Source: CADCVQ01 sp038260305 (GTDB taxonomy: Bacteria; Actinomycetota; Thermoleophilia; Solirubrobacterales; Solirubrobacteraceae). Taken from it: 64,000 bases of DNA. The notes beneath the pieces are model-generated. The model made no database searches. It saw nothing but the letters and a program-made list of their open reading frames with translations, and was not told the DNA's origin. Location: the NCBI GenBank assembly GCA_038260305.1, contig JBBSNY010000004.1, positions 130,989-194,988 of the forward strand. Direction: 5' to 3'. A program made the position numbers and the translations under genes. Each line of letters opens with the position of its first letter. Position 1 is the stretch's first letter. This document shows positions 7,861-14,804 of the stretch, one piece after another.

Positions 7861-8640
7861 ATGGCGCATCGCTACCTGTTCGAGCAGCTCGTCCGCCGCG
7901 AGCTGCGCCAGAAGTACAAGGGCTCGGCGCTCGGGGTGCTGTGGTACCTCATCAACCCGCTTGTCCTCATGGGCGCCTACTACCTGATGTTCGGCGTGCT
8001 GTTCAAGGTCGCGGGCTCCGATCAGCCGCAGCACTACCCGCTGTTCCTGCTCGTCGGGCTCGTCGTCTGGATCTTCTTCAGCCAGGCCGTGCTGAGCTCG
8101 GCGCCGTCGCTGCTGGACCAGGGCGCGCTCGTACGCAAGGCGCGCTTCCCGCGCGAGGCGATCCCGGCCTCCATCGTGACCGTCCAACTCGTGACGTTCC
8201 TCGCGCTGCTCGCGCTCCTGACGCCGGTCACGATCGCGATCCGTGGAACGGGCGCCGGACTGCTGCTGCTGCCCGTCGTTCTCGTCTGCCTGTTCGGGTT
8301 CGTACTCGGCATCGCCCTGGCGGTCAGCGTGCTGCACGCGTACTTCCGCGACGTCGCGCCGATCCTGTCGGCGGCCCTGTTGCCGTGGTTCTTCCTGTCG
8401 CCGATCTTCTTCGACCCGCGGACGGCGGATCGCTTCAGCGGTCACCCGCACCTCGTCTTCGTGCTTGAGTGGGTCAACCCGGTGGCACCGTTCATCGTCG
8501 CCGTACGCGACGTCGTCTACGGCGGTTCGGTGCCGTCGCCGGAGGTCCTCGGATACATCGTCGTCGCCGCTCTGATGGCGCTCGGCGGCGGCCTCGCGCT
8601 GTTTCGCCGGATGCAGGGCGAGTTGGCGGTGGTCGTGTGA
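7861..8640 (+). CDS. ABC-2 type polysaccharide exporter, permease
   Basis: 259 residues, ATG 7861. The N-terminal motif RRELRQKYKGSALGVLWYLINPL and six predicted membrane helices, with a periplasmic-side PIFFDPR loop between the last two, are typical of the TagG/Wzm/RfbA permeases that export lipid-linked polymers. It overlaps the ATPase gene downstream by 4 bases. Together with the glycosylphosphotransferase at 3812 it suggests an ABC-dependent route for a completed glycan chain across the membrane. Confidence 0.9.
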   Translation: MAHRYLFEQLVRRELRQKYKGSALGVLWYLINPLVLMGAYYLMFGVLFKVAGSDQPQHYPLFLLVGLVVWIFFSQAVLSSAPSLLDQGALVRKARFPREAIPASIVTVQLVTFLALLALLTPVTIAIRGTGAGLLLLPVVLVCLFGFVLGIALAVSVLHAYFRDVAPILSAALLPWFFLSPIFFDPRTADRFSGHPHLVFVLEWVNPVAPFIVAVRDVVYGGSVPSPEVLGYIVVAALMALGGGLALFRRMQGELAVVV

Positions 8641-9464
8641 AGCGCCGTCCCGCACTCGACGAGGGCGTGCAACCGGGCGAGATCGTGCTCGAGAACGCCT
8701 CGCGGGCGTTCAGCGTCAAGGCCGATCGCGGACGCACGCTCAAGGAGATGCTGATCGGCCGCGCCCGCGCCGGCGGGCCGGCGCCGGTCGAGGCGCTGAA
8801 GGACGTCTCGCTGCGCATCGAGCCGGGCGAGACCGTCGGCATCGTCGGGCGCAACGGTGCCGGCAAGTCCTCGACGTTGCGCGTGCTGAGCGGCATCGTT
8901 CCGCTGAACTCCGGTCGCGTGGCCTGCGGCGGCCAGGTCGTCGCCCAGCTCGAGCTCGGCGCCGGCTTCGGGCGCGACTTCTCCGGGCGCGAGAACATCT
9001 TCCTCAACGGTGCGCTGCACGGCCTGAGCAAGGAGCAGATCGAGGCGCGGCTGGAGGCGATCGTCGCGTTCTCCGAGCTCGGCGACTTCATCGACGCGCC
9101 CGTCGCGACGTACTCGTCGGGCATGTTCCTGCGCCTCGGCTTCGCGATCGCCGCGCACCTCGATGCCGACGTCCTGCTCATCGACGAGGTGCTGGCCGTC
9201 GGCGACGAGGCCTTCCAGCGCAAGTGCGAGGCGCGCATCGCCGAGCAGATCGCCGCCGGCGCCACGCTCGTGCTCGTCTCCCACGACGCGGCGCTGATCG
9301 AGCGCACGTGCGAACGCGTCATCGTGCTCGACGGCGGCCGCAAGATCTTCGACGGGTCGGTCGAGGAGGGGATGCCGTTCTATCACCGCCTGATGGGCAC
9401 CGCCTCCGACGCCGACGCGGCGCCCGCGCCCGTCGCGCCTCCAGGTGAGCGGGTGTCGCCGTGA
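8637..9464 (+). CDS. ABC-2 type polysaccharide exporter, ATPase
   Basis: 275 residues from GTG 8637, overlapping the permease stop as GTGA. Walker A is GRNGAGKSS, signature YSSGMFLRLGFA, Walker B VLLIDEVLAVGDEAFQRKC, and H-loop LVSHD. The degenerate signature and the extended LAVGD-FQ-KC segment are hallmarks of TagH/Wzt-type ATPases. The C-terminus is short, without the carbohydrate-binding domain of some Wzt proteins, so chain-end recognition must lie elsewhere; the small protein encoded next is a candidate partner only by position. Confidence 0.92.
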   Translation: MKRRPALDEGVQPGEIVLENASRAFSVKADRGRTLKEMLIGRARAGGPAPVEALKDVSLRIEPGETVGIVGRNGAGKSSTLRVLSGIVPLNSGRVACGGQVVAQLELGAGFGRDFSGRENIFLNGALHGLSKEQIEARLEAIVAFSELGDFIDAPVATYSSGMFLRLGFAIAAHLDADVLLIDEVLAVGDEAFQRKCEARIAEQIAAGATLVLVSHDAALIERTCERVIVLDGGRKIFDGSVEEGMPFYHRLMGTASDADAAPAPVAPPGERVSP

Positions 9465-9814
9465 AGCCGGAGGAGGCGCTGGGGGCGGCCCGCGCGGCGG
9501 CCGCGGCACGCGAGGACGAGCTGGCGCCGGGCACGCAGATCGAGCCGACCGAGCGCGTCTCGATCGAGCAGCTCATGGAGTGGGCGGCGATCGAACCCGA
9601 CATCGAGCTGATGGTCTCCACGCGCAGGCTCGGCGCGCCGATCACGTGGTTCAAGCGCAAGGTCATCCACTTCCTGCGCCAGTACTTCCGCGAGCTGAAC
9701 TCCCAGCAGACGCGCTTCAACCTCAACGTGCTGATTCGGCTCGCCGAGCTCGAGGATCGCGTCGGACGGCTCGAGGAGGCGCGGCCGGGGGCGGCCGCGT
9801 CGCCCGAGCCGTGA
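9461..9814 (+). CDS. small export-locus protein, unknown function
   Basis: 117 residues from GTG 9461 (GTGA overlap with the ATPase stop); it in turn overlaps the GT4 gene by 4 bases. An Ala/Glu-rich N-terminus leads to a conserved-looking core VSTRRLGAPITWFKRKVIHFLRQYF and QQTRFN, then a coiled-coil tail LAELEDRVGRLEEA. It has no clear membrane segment; the amphipathic WFKRKVIHFLRQY helix could lie on the membrane surface. Similar K/R-aromatic segments, QQ-x-FN and coiled coils occur at the start of some methyltransferases in actinobacterial glycan loci, by memory. Translational coupling indicates a role in the same pathway. Confidence 0.7.
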   Translation: MKPEEALGAARAAAAAREDELAPGTQIEPTERVSIEQLMEWAAIEPDIELMVSTRRLGAPITWFKRKVIHFLRQYFRELNSQQTRFNLNVLIRLAELEDRVGRLEEARPGAAASPEP

Positions 9815-10848
9815 GGGTCCATCAGGTCCTCAGCGGCGCGGGCCCGTACGACGCCGTCACGACGCAGGCGTTCGCGTTCCGCGCGCTGTTCGCATCGTGG
9901 GGCTGGGACGGGCGCGATGTCGCCGTCGAGATCGACCCGCGCGTCGGCTCGCGGATCGCGCCGCTGAAGGCGCTCGACGCGCAGCCCGGAGACGTCTTGC
10001 TGATCCACTACTCGGCCTACGCGCCGAAGCTGCGCGCCGTCCTCGAGCTGCCCAACCGCAAGCTCCTGCTCTCGCACAACATCACGCCGGCGCGCTGGTT
10101 CTGGGACCACGACCCGCAGGCCGCCGTCGTCTGCGCGCTCGGGCGCAAGCAGCTGCCGGAGTTCGCCGCCGCGGCCGACGTCGTCGCCGGCGTCTCGCTC
10201 TACAACGCGCTCGAGATGGGCTCGGAGACGGTGATCCCGATCCTCTTCGACCCGAGCGGCCTCGGCGAGCCGCGCCCGGCGGCCGACGACCCGCCGGCGG
10301 GCCCGCCGACGATCCTCTTCGTCGGGCGCCTCGCGCCGCACAAGCGCCAGGACGCGATCATGCGCGCGTTCGAGCTCTATCGCCGCCGCCACGCGCCCGA
10401 GGCGACGCTCGTGCTCGTCGGCGCGCCGGTGAACTGGGGCTACGACGCCGCGATGCGCGAGCTCGCCGAGGAGCTCTCGCCGGGCGCGATCACGATCGAG
10501 TCGGGGCTGAGCCGCGACCAGCTCGCCGACCGCTACCGCTCCGCGCACGCGTTCCTCTGCCTGTCCGAGCACGAAGGCTTCTGCATCCCGCTGCTCGAGG
10601 CCTTCCACTTCGGCGTGCCGGTCATCGCGCGGCCGGTCGGCGGCGTGCCCGAGGTCGCCGGCGACGCCGCGCTGCTGCTCGCCGACACCGACGGCGAGAG
10701 CGTCATCGCGGAGCTGCTCGCGCTCGCGGTCGCGGACGCGGAGCTGCGCGCGAGCCTGCGGGAGCGGGCGGCGCTGCGGGTCGCCGCCTACGCCCCCGAG
10801 CCGACCTCGCGCGCGCTGCGCGCGGCGGTCGAGTCGCTCGCGCGCTGA
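9811..10848 (+). CDS. GT4-family glycosyltransferase
   Basis: 345 residues from GTG 9811, coupled by a GTGA overlap to the preceding gene. The N-terminal Rossmann half begins RVHQVLSGAGPYDAVT; the C-terminal half has the GT4 signature ILFVGRLAPHKRQ, a SEHEGFCIPLLEAF loop with the E-x7-E nucleotide-sugar motif, and PVIARPVGGVPEVAGDAALL. It is a retaining transferase using a nucleotide sugar, acting in the cytosol on a lipid-linked or growing chain. It is the last gene of the export operon; a strong hairpin follows. Confidence 0.9.
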   Translation: MRVHQVLSGAGPYDAVTTQAFAFRALFASWGWDGRDVAVEIDPRVGSRIAPLKALDAQPGDVLLIHYSAYAPKLRAVLELPNRKLLLSHNITPARWFWDHDPQAAVVCALGRKQLPEFAAAADVVAGVSLYNALEMGSETVIPILFDPSGLGEPRPAADDPPAGPPTILFVGRLAPHKRQDAIMRAFELYRRRHAPEATLVLVGAPVNWGYDAAMRELAEELSPGAITIESGLSRDQLADRYRSAHAFLCLSEHEGFCIPLLEAFHFGVPVIARPVGGVPEVAGDAALLLADTDGESVIAELLALAVADAELRASLRERAALRVAAYAPEPTSRALRAAVESLAR

Positions 10849-10869
10849 GTTGCCGCGCCGCCGCCGGCG

Positions 10870-10920
10870 GGGGGTTTGTCGATCTGAGGGCGCATGGGAC
10901 CTCCAGAACGACAAACCCCC
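10870..10920. terminator. strong 12-bp inverted repeat after the GT4 gene
   Basis: GGGGGTTTGTCG (10870-10881) is perfectly complementary to CGACAAACCCCC (10909-10920), and inside the 27-base loop TCTGAGG and CCTCCAGA extend the pairing with a one-base bulge. It lies 21 bases after the GT4 stop. No U-run follows. A second small hairpin, GGGGT/ACCCC, follows at about 10930-10943. Likely roles are termination of the export operon or mRNA protection. Confidence 0.55.
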
Positions 10921-11052
10921 GCGACCTTGGGGTCCGAACCCCACTCCAGACGTGCCAGGTCGCTGCCGATACAGGGTCCGACGATGGATACCTCGATATC
11001 GCCGCCGGCGCTTCACAGAGACGGACCGCTACAGCCCGGCTGCGAGGGTCGC

Positions 11053-11910
11053 ATGGCGCGCGGCTTCCGGCTCGCGCGCATCGCGCTCGAGGTCGTCCTG
11101 AGCGATCGCCGACTGCTGATCCTGCCCGCCTTGGCGACGGTCTGCTCGCTGCTCGCGCTCGCCGGCACCGCGCTGCTCGCCCACCGGCTGCACAGCGTCG
11201 GCAGCGCAGACGCCGTGCGGGTCATCGCGCCCGTCTGGATCGCCGCGTACGCGATCTCGTTCGTCACGATCTTCTTCAACGTCGCGCTCATCCACGTCGT
11301 CGCGGCGCGCTGGCGCGGGGAGCCGGCCTCGCTGCGCGATGGCCTCGCCGCCGCCTCGCGGCGCGTGCGCTCGATCGCCGGCTGGGCGGTCCTGACGACG
11401 ACGGTCGGCCTGCTCGTGCAGCTCGTCGAGCGCGTCACGCTCGGCATCAGCCAGATCCTCATCGGCCTCGTCGCCGACGTCGCGTGGTCGGTCGCGAGCT
11501 TCTTCGTCGTGCCGGTGCTCGTCGTCGAACGCTGCGGGCCACTGCGCTCGCTGCGGCGCTCCGCCTCGGTCGTGCGCAGCCGCTGGATCGAGGGCCTCGC
11601 CGGCGCGACCCCGATCGCACTCGCGACGGCGATGCTCATGATCCCGCTCGCGGGCCTCGCCTTCATCGGCTTCGTCCTCTTCGTCATGGGGCTCACCATC
11701 CCGGGCCTCGTCGCGATGCTCGCCGGCGCCGTCGGAGCGGTCGCCGTGTCGGTCGTCAGCGGCGCGCTGACGCAGGTCTTCACGCTCGCGGTCTACCAGC
11801 ACGCGACCGGCGACCTGGGCTTCGACGGCTTCCCCACGGCCGACCTCGAGCGCCCGCGCGATCGCAAGCCGCTGCGCCTGCTGCGCAAGCTGCGCACCCG
11901 CCGCGCGTAG
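11053..11910 (+). CDS. polytopic membrane protein, DUF6159-like
   Basis: 285 residues from ATG 11053, chosen because GAGGG precedes it and family members start with an (R/K)G-x-RL(A/L) segment; an ATG at 10984 would add 23 unsupported residues. About six membrane helices: residues 20-45, 55-80, 110-130, 140-165, 190-215, 220-245, separated by a basic loop RSLRRSASVVRSRW that recalls the conserved loop of these YihY-like/DUF6159 proteins. Function unknown. The last codons are part of a tandem repeat that continues past the stop. Confidence 0.75.
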   Translation: MARGFRLARIALEVVLSDRRLLILPALATVCSLLALAGTALLAHRLHSVGSADAVRVIAPVWIAAYAISFVTIFFNVALIHVVAARWRGEPASLRDGLAAASRRVRSIAGWAVLTTTVGLLVQLVERVTLGISQILIGLVADVAWSVASFFVVPVLVVERCGPLRSLRRSASVVRSRWIEGLAGATPIALATAMLMIPLAGLAFIGFVLFVMGLTIPGLVAMLAGAVGAVAVSVVSGALTQVFTLAVYQHATGDLGFDGFPTADLERPRDRKPLRLLRKLRTRRA

Positions 11911-12016
11911 CCCCGCGCCACGTCCGCATCGCGCCGGCGTAGCCCCGTGCCAACGTCCGCATCGCGCCGCGCGTAGCCCCGTGCAACGTCCGCACCCGCC
12001 GCGCGTCGCCCCCGCG
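11893..12016 (+). repeat. four tandem 32-33 bp units spanning a stop codon
   Basis: Units start at 11893, 11925, 11958 and 11991 (the last partial). Each contains a CGCGTAGCCCCG-like core and ends in ACGTC. The first unit holds the final codons and TAG stop of the membrane protein gene, so the gene's 3' end has been copied downstream several times. Confidence 0.75.
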
Positions 12017-12147
12017 CGAAACCCCAGGCCGCCCGCCGCGGCTTGTTCACACAAGCGTTTGATCCGATGACTGTGCGCGGTCGCACGCATCAACACACCC
12101 CTTCCGCGCTCTTATTCATATATGCCGTCCTCGACCACCCTCAAGCC

Positions 12148-12348
12148 ATGACAACACCCCGCGTCATCGAGCTGCCGCGCCGCCTCGAGGCGACCTCCGC
12201 CGACACGTTCCTCGGCGTGCACGGCCCCGACCTGCGCCCGCTGGCACAGGTCGTCGCCCTGCGCCCGCGCGATCGTCGCCCGCACAGCGGTCGCATCTCA
12301 TACGCCGCGCTCAGCCTCGTCGTCGGCCCCGACGACGACGCCGCCTGA
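12148..12348 (+). CDS. small hypothetical protein (66 aa)
   Basis: From ATG 12148 to TGA; an upstream in-frame ATG at 12043 would add 35 residues encoded by AT-richer, promoter-like DNA (a TATTCATAT stretch is near 12113-12121), so the shorter start is preferred. Nearly every third position in the 66 codons is G or C, which supports translation. The product (RVIELPRRLEATSADTFLGV, then LRPLAQVVALRPRDRR) shows no recognised domain, signal or membrane segment. It converges on the FkbM gene, 15 bases from its end. Confidence 0.5.
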   Translation: MTTPRVIELPRRLEATSADTFLGVHGPDLRPLAQVVALRPRDRRPHSGRISYAALSLVVGPDDDAA

Positions 12349-12363
12349 GCGGGCCGCGCAGCG

Positions 12364-13242
12364 TCAGCGCGGTTGCGCGAGCGCGTGGATCGGGCCGGCG
12401 ACCGCTACCGCGGCCGGCCCGTCGAGGTTCGTCGTTACGTAGCCCAACTCGTCCATGAGCGCGAGGAAGGCGTCGTTCGTGTCGTGCAGCTCGCAGACGA
12501 TCGCCGGACGGTGCTCGGCGATCGTCGCTCGCGCCCCCTCGATCGCCTGCAGCTCAGCGCCCTCGGTGTCGATCTTCATGACGTCGGGCGGCGGGATCGT
12601 GCCCGCCGCTACGAGACTGTCGAGCGACACGACGGCGACGTCGATCTCGTCGCGCACGTCGGCATGGCGGCCCGTAGACTCGAGGTGCGACCAGCTCGCC
12701 TCGCCGACGACGAGCAGTCGAGCCCGACCGTCCGCCGCTCCGACCGCCTCGGCGCGGATCGACGCGTGCTCGAAGTCGTTGAGCTCGATGTTGTGCCCGA
12801 CTGCCCGCGCGCACCACGGCACCGGCTCGAAGGCCACGACGCGGCCGGTCGGCCCGACGAGGCGCGCGCCGACGAGCGTGAAGAAGCCGACGTTCGCGCC
12901 GATGTCGTAGAAGACGTCGCCCGGTGCGAGCAGCCGGCGCAGCGCCTCCTGGACCGGTGGCTCGAGCGTGCCGCGCACGATCAGACCGGCGTGCGCATGG
13001 TCGAGCGGCAGGTCCGCGGTCGAGACGTAGAGCAGGTGCCCAAGGCCGCCCGCGATCGGGACCGGCGCACGCCCGTACCAGCCCGACGCCTTGCCGAGCA
13101 GCGCGCGCGACGCGCGGTTGGCGCGGACGCGCTCGGCGAGCTCGGCGCGGCGTTCCTCCGGCAATCCCGTGATGACGTGCGTGGCGCCGTTGCGCAGCCG
13201 GCCGGTCAGCTCCTGGCGCAGCTGGCGAAGGGGTCGCGGCAT
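12364..13242 (-). CDS. FkbM-family methyltransferase
   Basis: 292 residues, ATG 13242. The SAM-binding motif is FYDIGANVGFFTLVGARLVG, followed by VVAFEPVPWCA and the FkbM-typical KIDTEGAELQAIEGA and VCELH. These proteins O-methylate sugars or polyketides. Its location between glycan loci suggests methylation of a surface glycan residue, but no direct operon link exists. It is transcribed divergently from the HD-GYP gene. Confidence 0.9.
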   Translation of the reverse strand: MPRPLRQLRQELTGRLRNGATHVITGLPEERRAELAERVRANRASRALLGKASGWYGRAPVPIAGGLGHLLYVSTADLPLDHAHAGLIVRGTLEPPVQEALRRLLAPGDVFYDIGANVGFFTLVGARLVGPTGRVVAFEPVPWCARAVGHNIELNDFEHASIRAEAVGAADGRARLLVVGEASWSHLESTGRHADVRDEIDVAVVSLDSLVAAGTIPPPDVMKIDTEGAELQAIEGARATIAEHRPAIVCELHDTNDAFLALMDELGYVTTNLDGPAAVAVAGPIHALAQPR

Positions 13243-13308
13243 CGCGGGCGATCATCGCAGCACGGACGACCGGACCGGATGGTGACGCGCACGGATTACG
13301 CTGCATGG

Positions 13309-14637
13309 ATGTCGTTATCGGTCGGGCTAGCCGGGGCGCCTCGAGCGCGAACGCCGGCGCGGATGGCGCGCCGCGACGTCCGCGCCCACGCGCTCGTCGG
13401 CGTGCCGCTCGTGCTCGGCGCCGCGCTGCTGGCGGCGTTCGCGACGACCGCACCGGTCGACGACGCCGACGTGCTCGCGTTCGTGCTCGCGGCCGCGTTC
13501 GTCTGCCGGCTCGGCTTTGAGACAGCGGCCGGTTCGATGGTCCCGACGCAGCTCATCTTCGTGCCGATGTTGTTCGTGCTGGACCCGGCGCTCGTGGCGC
13601 TCGTCGTCGTCGCGGCGCTGACGCTCGACCGCCTGCCGGACGTGCTCCGCGGCCGTCTGCATGCGCAGCGCCTGCTCGGCGTCTGGGGCGAGGCATGGTT
13701 CGCGCTCGGCCCGGCGATCGTCTTTGTGATCGCCGGCGTCGACGGCCCGCAGTGGGCGGACTGGCCGATCTGGCTGCTCGCGCTCGCGGCACAGTTCGGG
13801 GGCGAACTGCTCGCCGCGACGGGCCGCGACCGGCTCGCCGGCATCACCGCGGCGCGCATGCGCTTCGGCGTCCTGCGCGAGGTATGGCTCGTCGACCTGC
13901 TGCTCGCGCCGATCGGCCTGCTCGCCGCCTTCGCCAGCGCCAAGCACCACTACGCGTTCCTGCTTGTGCTCGCGCTCGCGCTGCTGCTCGCGTTCTTCGC
14001 GCGCGAGCGGCGCGGACGGATCGGCACCGAGCTCGAGCTCAGCGAGACCTATCGCGGCACGGCGCTGCTGCTCGGCGAGGTCATCTCCAGCGACGAGCTC
14101 GCGGTCGGCCACGGCCAGGACGTCGTCGTGCTCGCGCTCGCGATCTCCGACGAGCTGCATCTCGACGATCACGAACGCCGGCTCGTCGAGTTCGCCGCGA
14201 TGCTGCACGACATCGGCAAGATCGAGACGCCGGTCGAGATCCTGCGCAAGTCGGGTCCGCTGACCGACGAGGAGTGGGTGACGATGCGGTCCTACACCGT
14301 CGCCGGCCAGCGGATGCTCGACCATGTCGGCGGGACGCTGCACGAGGTCGGCCTCGTCGTGCGGTCCTCGTGCGAGCGCTACGCGGGCGACGGCTATCCC
14401 GACGCGCTCGCCGGCCAGCAGATCCCGCTCGCCGCGCGCGTCCTCGGCGTCGCCGCCGCATACGTCGCGATGACCGCGAGCCGCCCCTACCGCCCGGCGC
14501 TGTCGCCCGCGGGCGCGATCGAGGAGCTGCGCACGAACGCGGGCAGCCAGTTCGACCCGCGCGTCGTGCAGGCCGCCTGCGGCGTGCTCGCGCGGGGCAT
14601 GCCGGCGGCGCCCGGGAGCGTCGCCGATCCGATCTGA
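13309..14637 (+). CDS. membrane-bound HD-GYP domain protein
   Basis: 442 residues from ATG 13309 (ATG 13279 is possible). About seven membrane helices occupy residues 20-225, resembling an MASE-like sensor, followed by a cytosolic HD domain: HDIGK (H300-D301) and the signature GYP (362-364) in GDGYPDALAGQQIPLAARVLGVAAAY. HD-GYP proteins hydrolyse cyclic di-GMP. The GYP motif is intact, but the second metal-binding region is less canonical, so activity should be considered probable. No GGDEF gene is nearby. Confidence 0.85.
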   Translation: MSLSVGLAGAPRARTPARMARRDVRAHALVGVPLVLGAALLAAFATTAPVDDADVLAFVLAAAFVCRLGFETAAGSMVPTQLIFVPMLFVLDPALVALVVVAALTLDRLPDVLRGRLHAQRLLGVWGEAWFALGPAIVFVIAGVDGPQWADWPIWLLALAAQFGGELLAATGRDRLAGITAARMRFGVLREVWLVDLLLAPIGLLAAFASAKHHYAFLLVLALALLLAFFARERRGRIGTELELSETYRGTALLLGEVISSDELAVGHGQDVVVLALAISDELHLDDHERRLVEFAAMLHDIGKIETPVEILRKSGPLTDEEWVTMRSYTVAGQRMLDHVGGTLHEVGLVVRSSCERYAGDGYPDALAGQQIPLAARVLGVAAAYVAMTASRPYRPALSPAGAIEELRTNAGSQFDPRVVQAACGVLARGMPAAPGSVADPI

Positions 14638-14729
14638 CGGCAGGCCGGGACCGGATCGGAGGCCATCGCTGCACGAAGCTATGAGACAGATCGGTTCTCG
14701 CATGCAACCGTGCCAGGACCGCGCGTAGA

Positions 14730-14757
14730 CTTGCCGCCGCGGTAGCGGCGTGGCAAG
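14730..14757. promoter_or_regulatory. inverted repeat upstream of the GH65 gene
   Basis: CTTGCCGCCGC (14730-14740), a GGTA loop and GCGGC-GT-GGCAAG (14745-14757) form an 11-bp stem with a 2-base bulge, 48 bases before the GH65 start. It could be an operator or the terminator of the HD-GYP gene. Confidence 0.35.
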
Positions 14758-14804
14758 CGTTGCGACGCACGGACAACTGCGACGGACCCCGAGGAGCTGC
14801 TGGC

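Noticed and set aside
8469..8636. Longer N-terminus for the exporter ATPase
   Set aside because: The extension overlaps the permease in a shadow frame; GTG 8637 gives the typical 4-base overlap.
10925..10950. tRNA-like T-arm GGGGTCCGAACCCC
   Set aside because: The loop reads TCCGAAC rather than TTCGANT, and no anticodon or acceptor arm is nearby; it is better seen as a simple hairpin.
12043..12147. N-terminal extension of the small gene at 12148
   Set aside because: The DNA is AT-richer with promoter-like boxes and lacks the codon bias of the rest.
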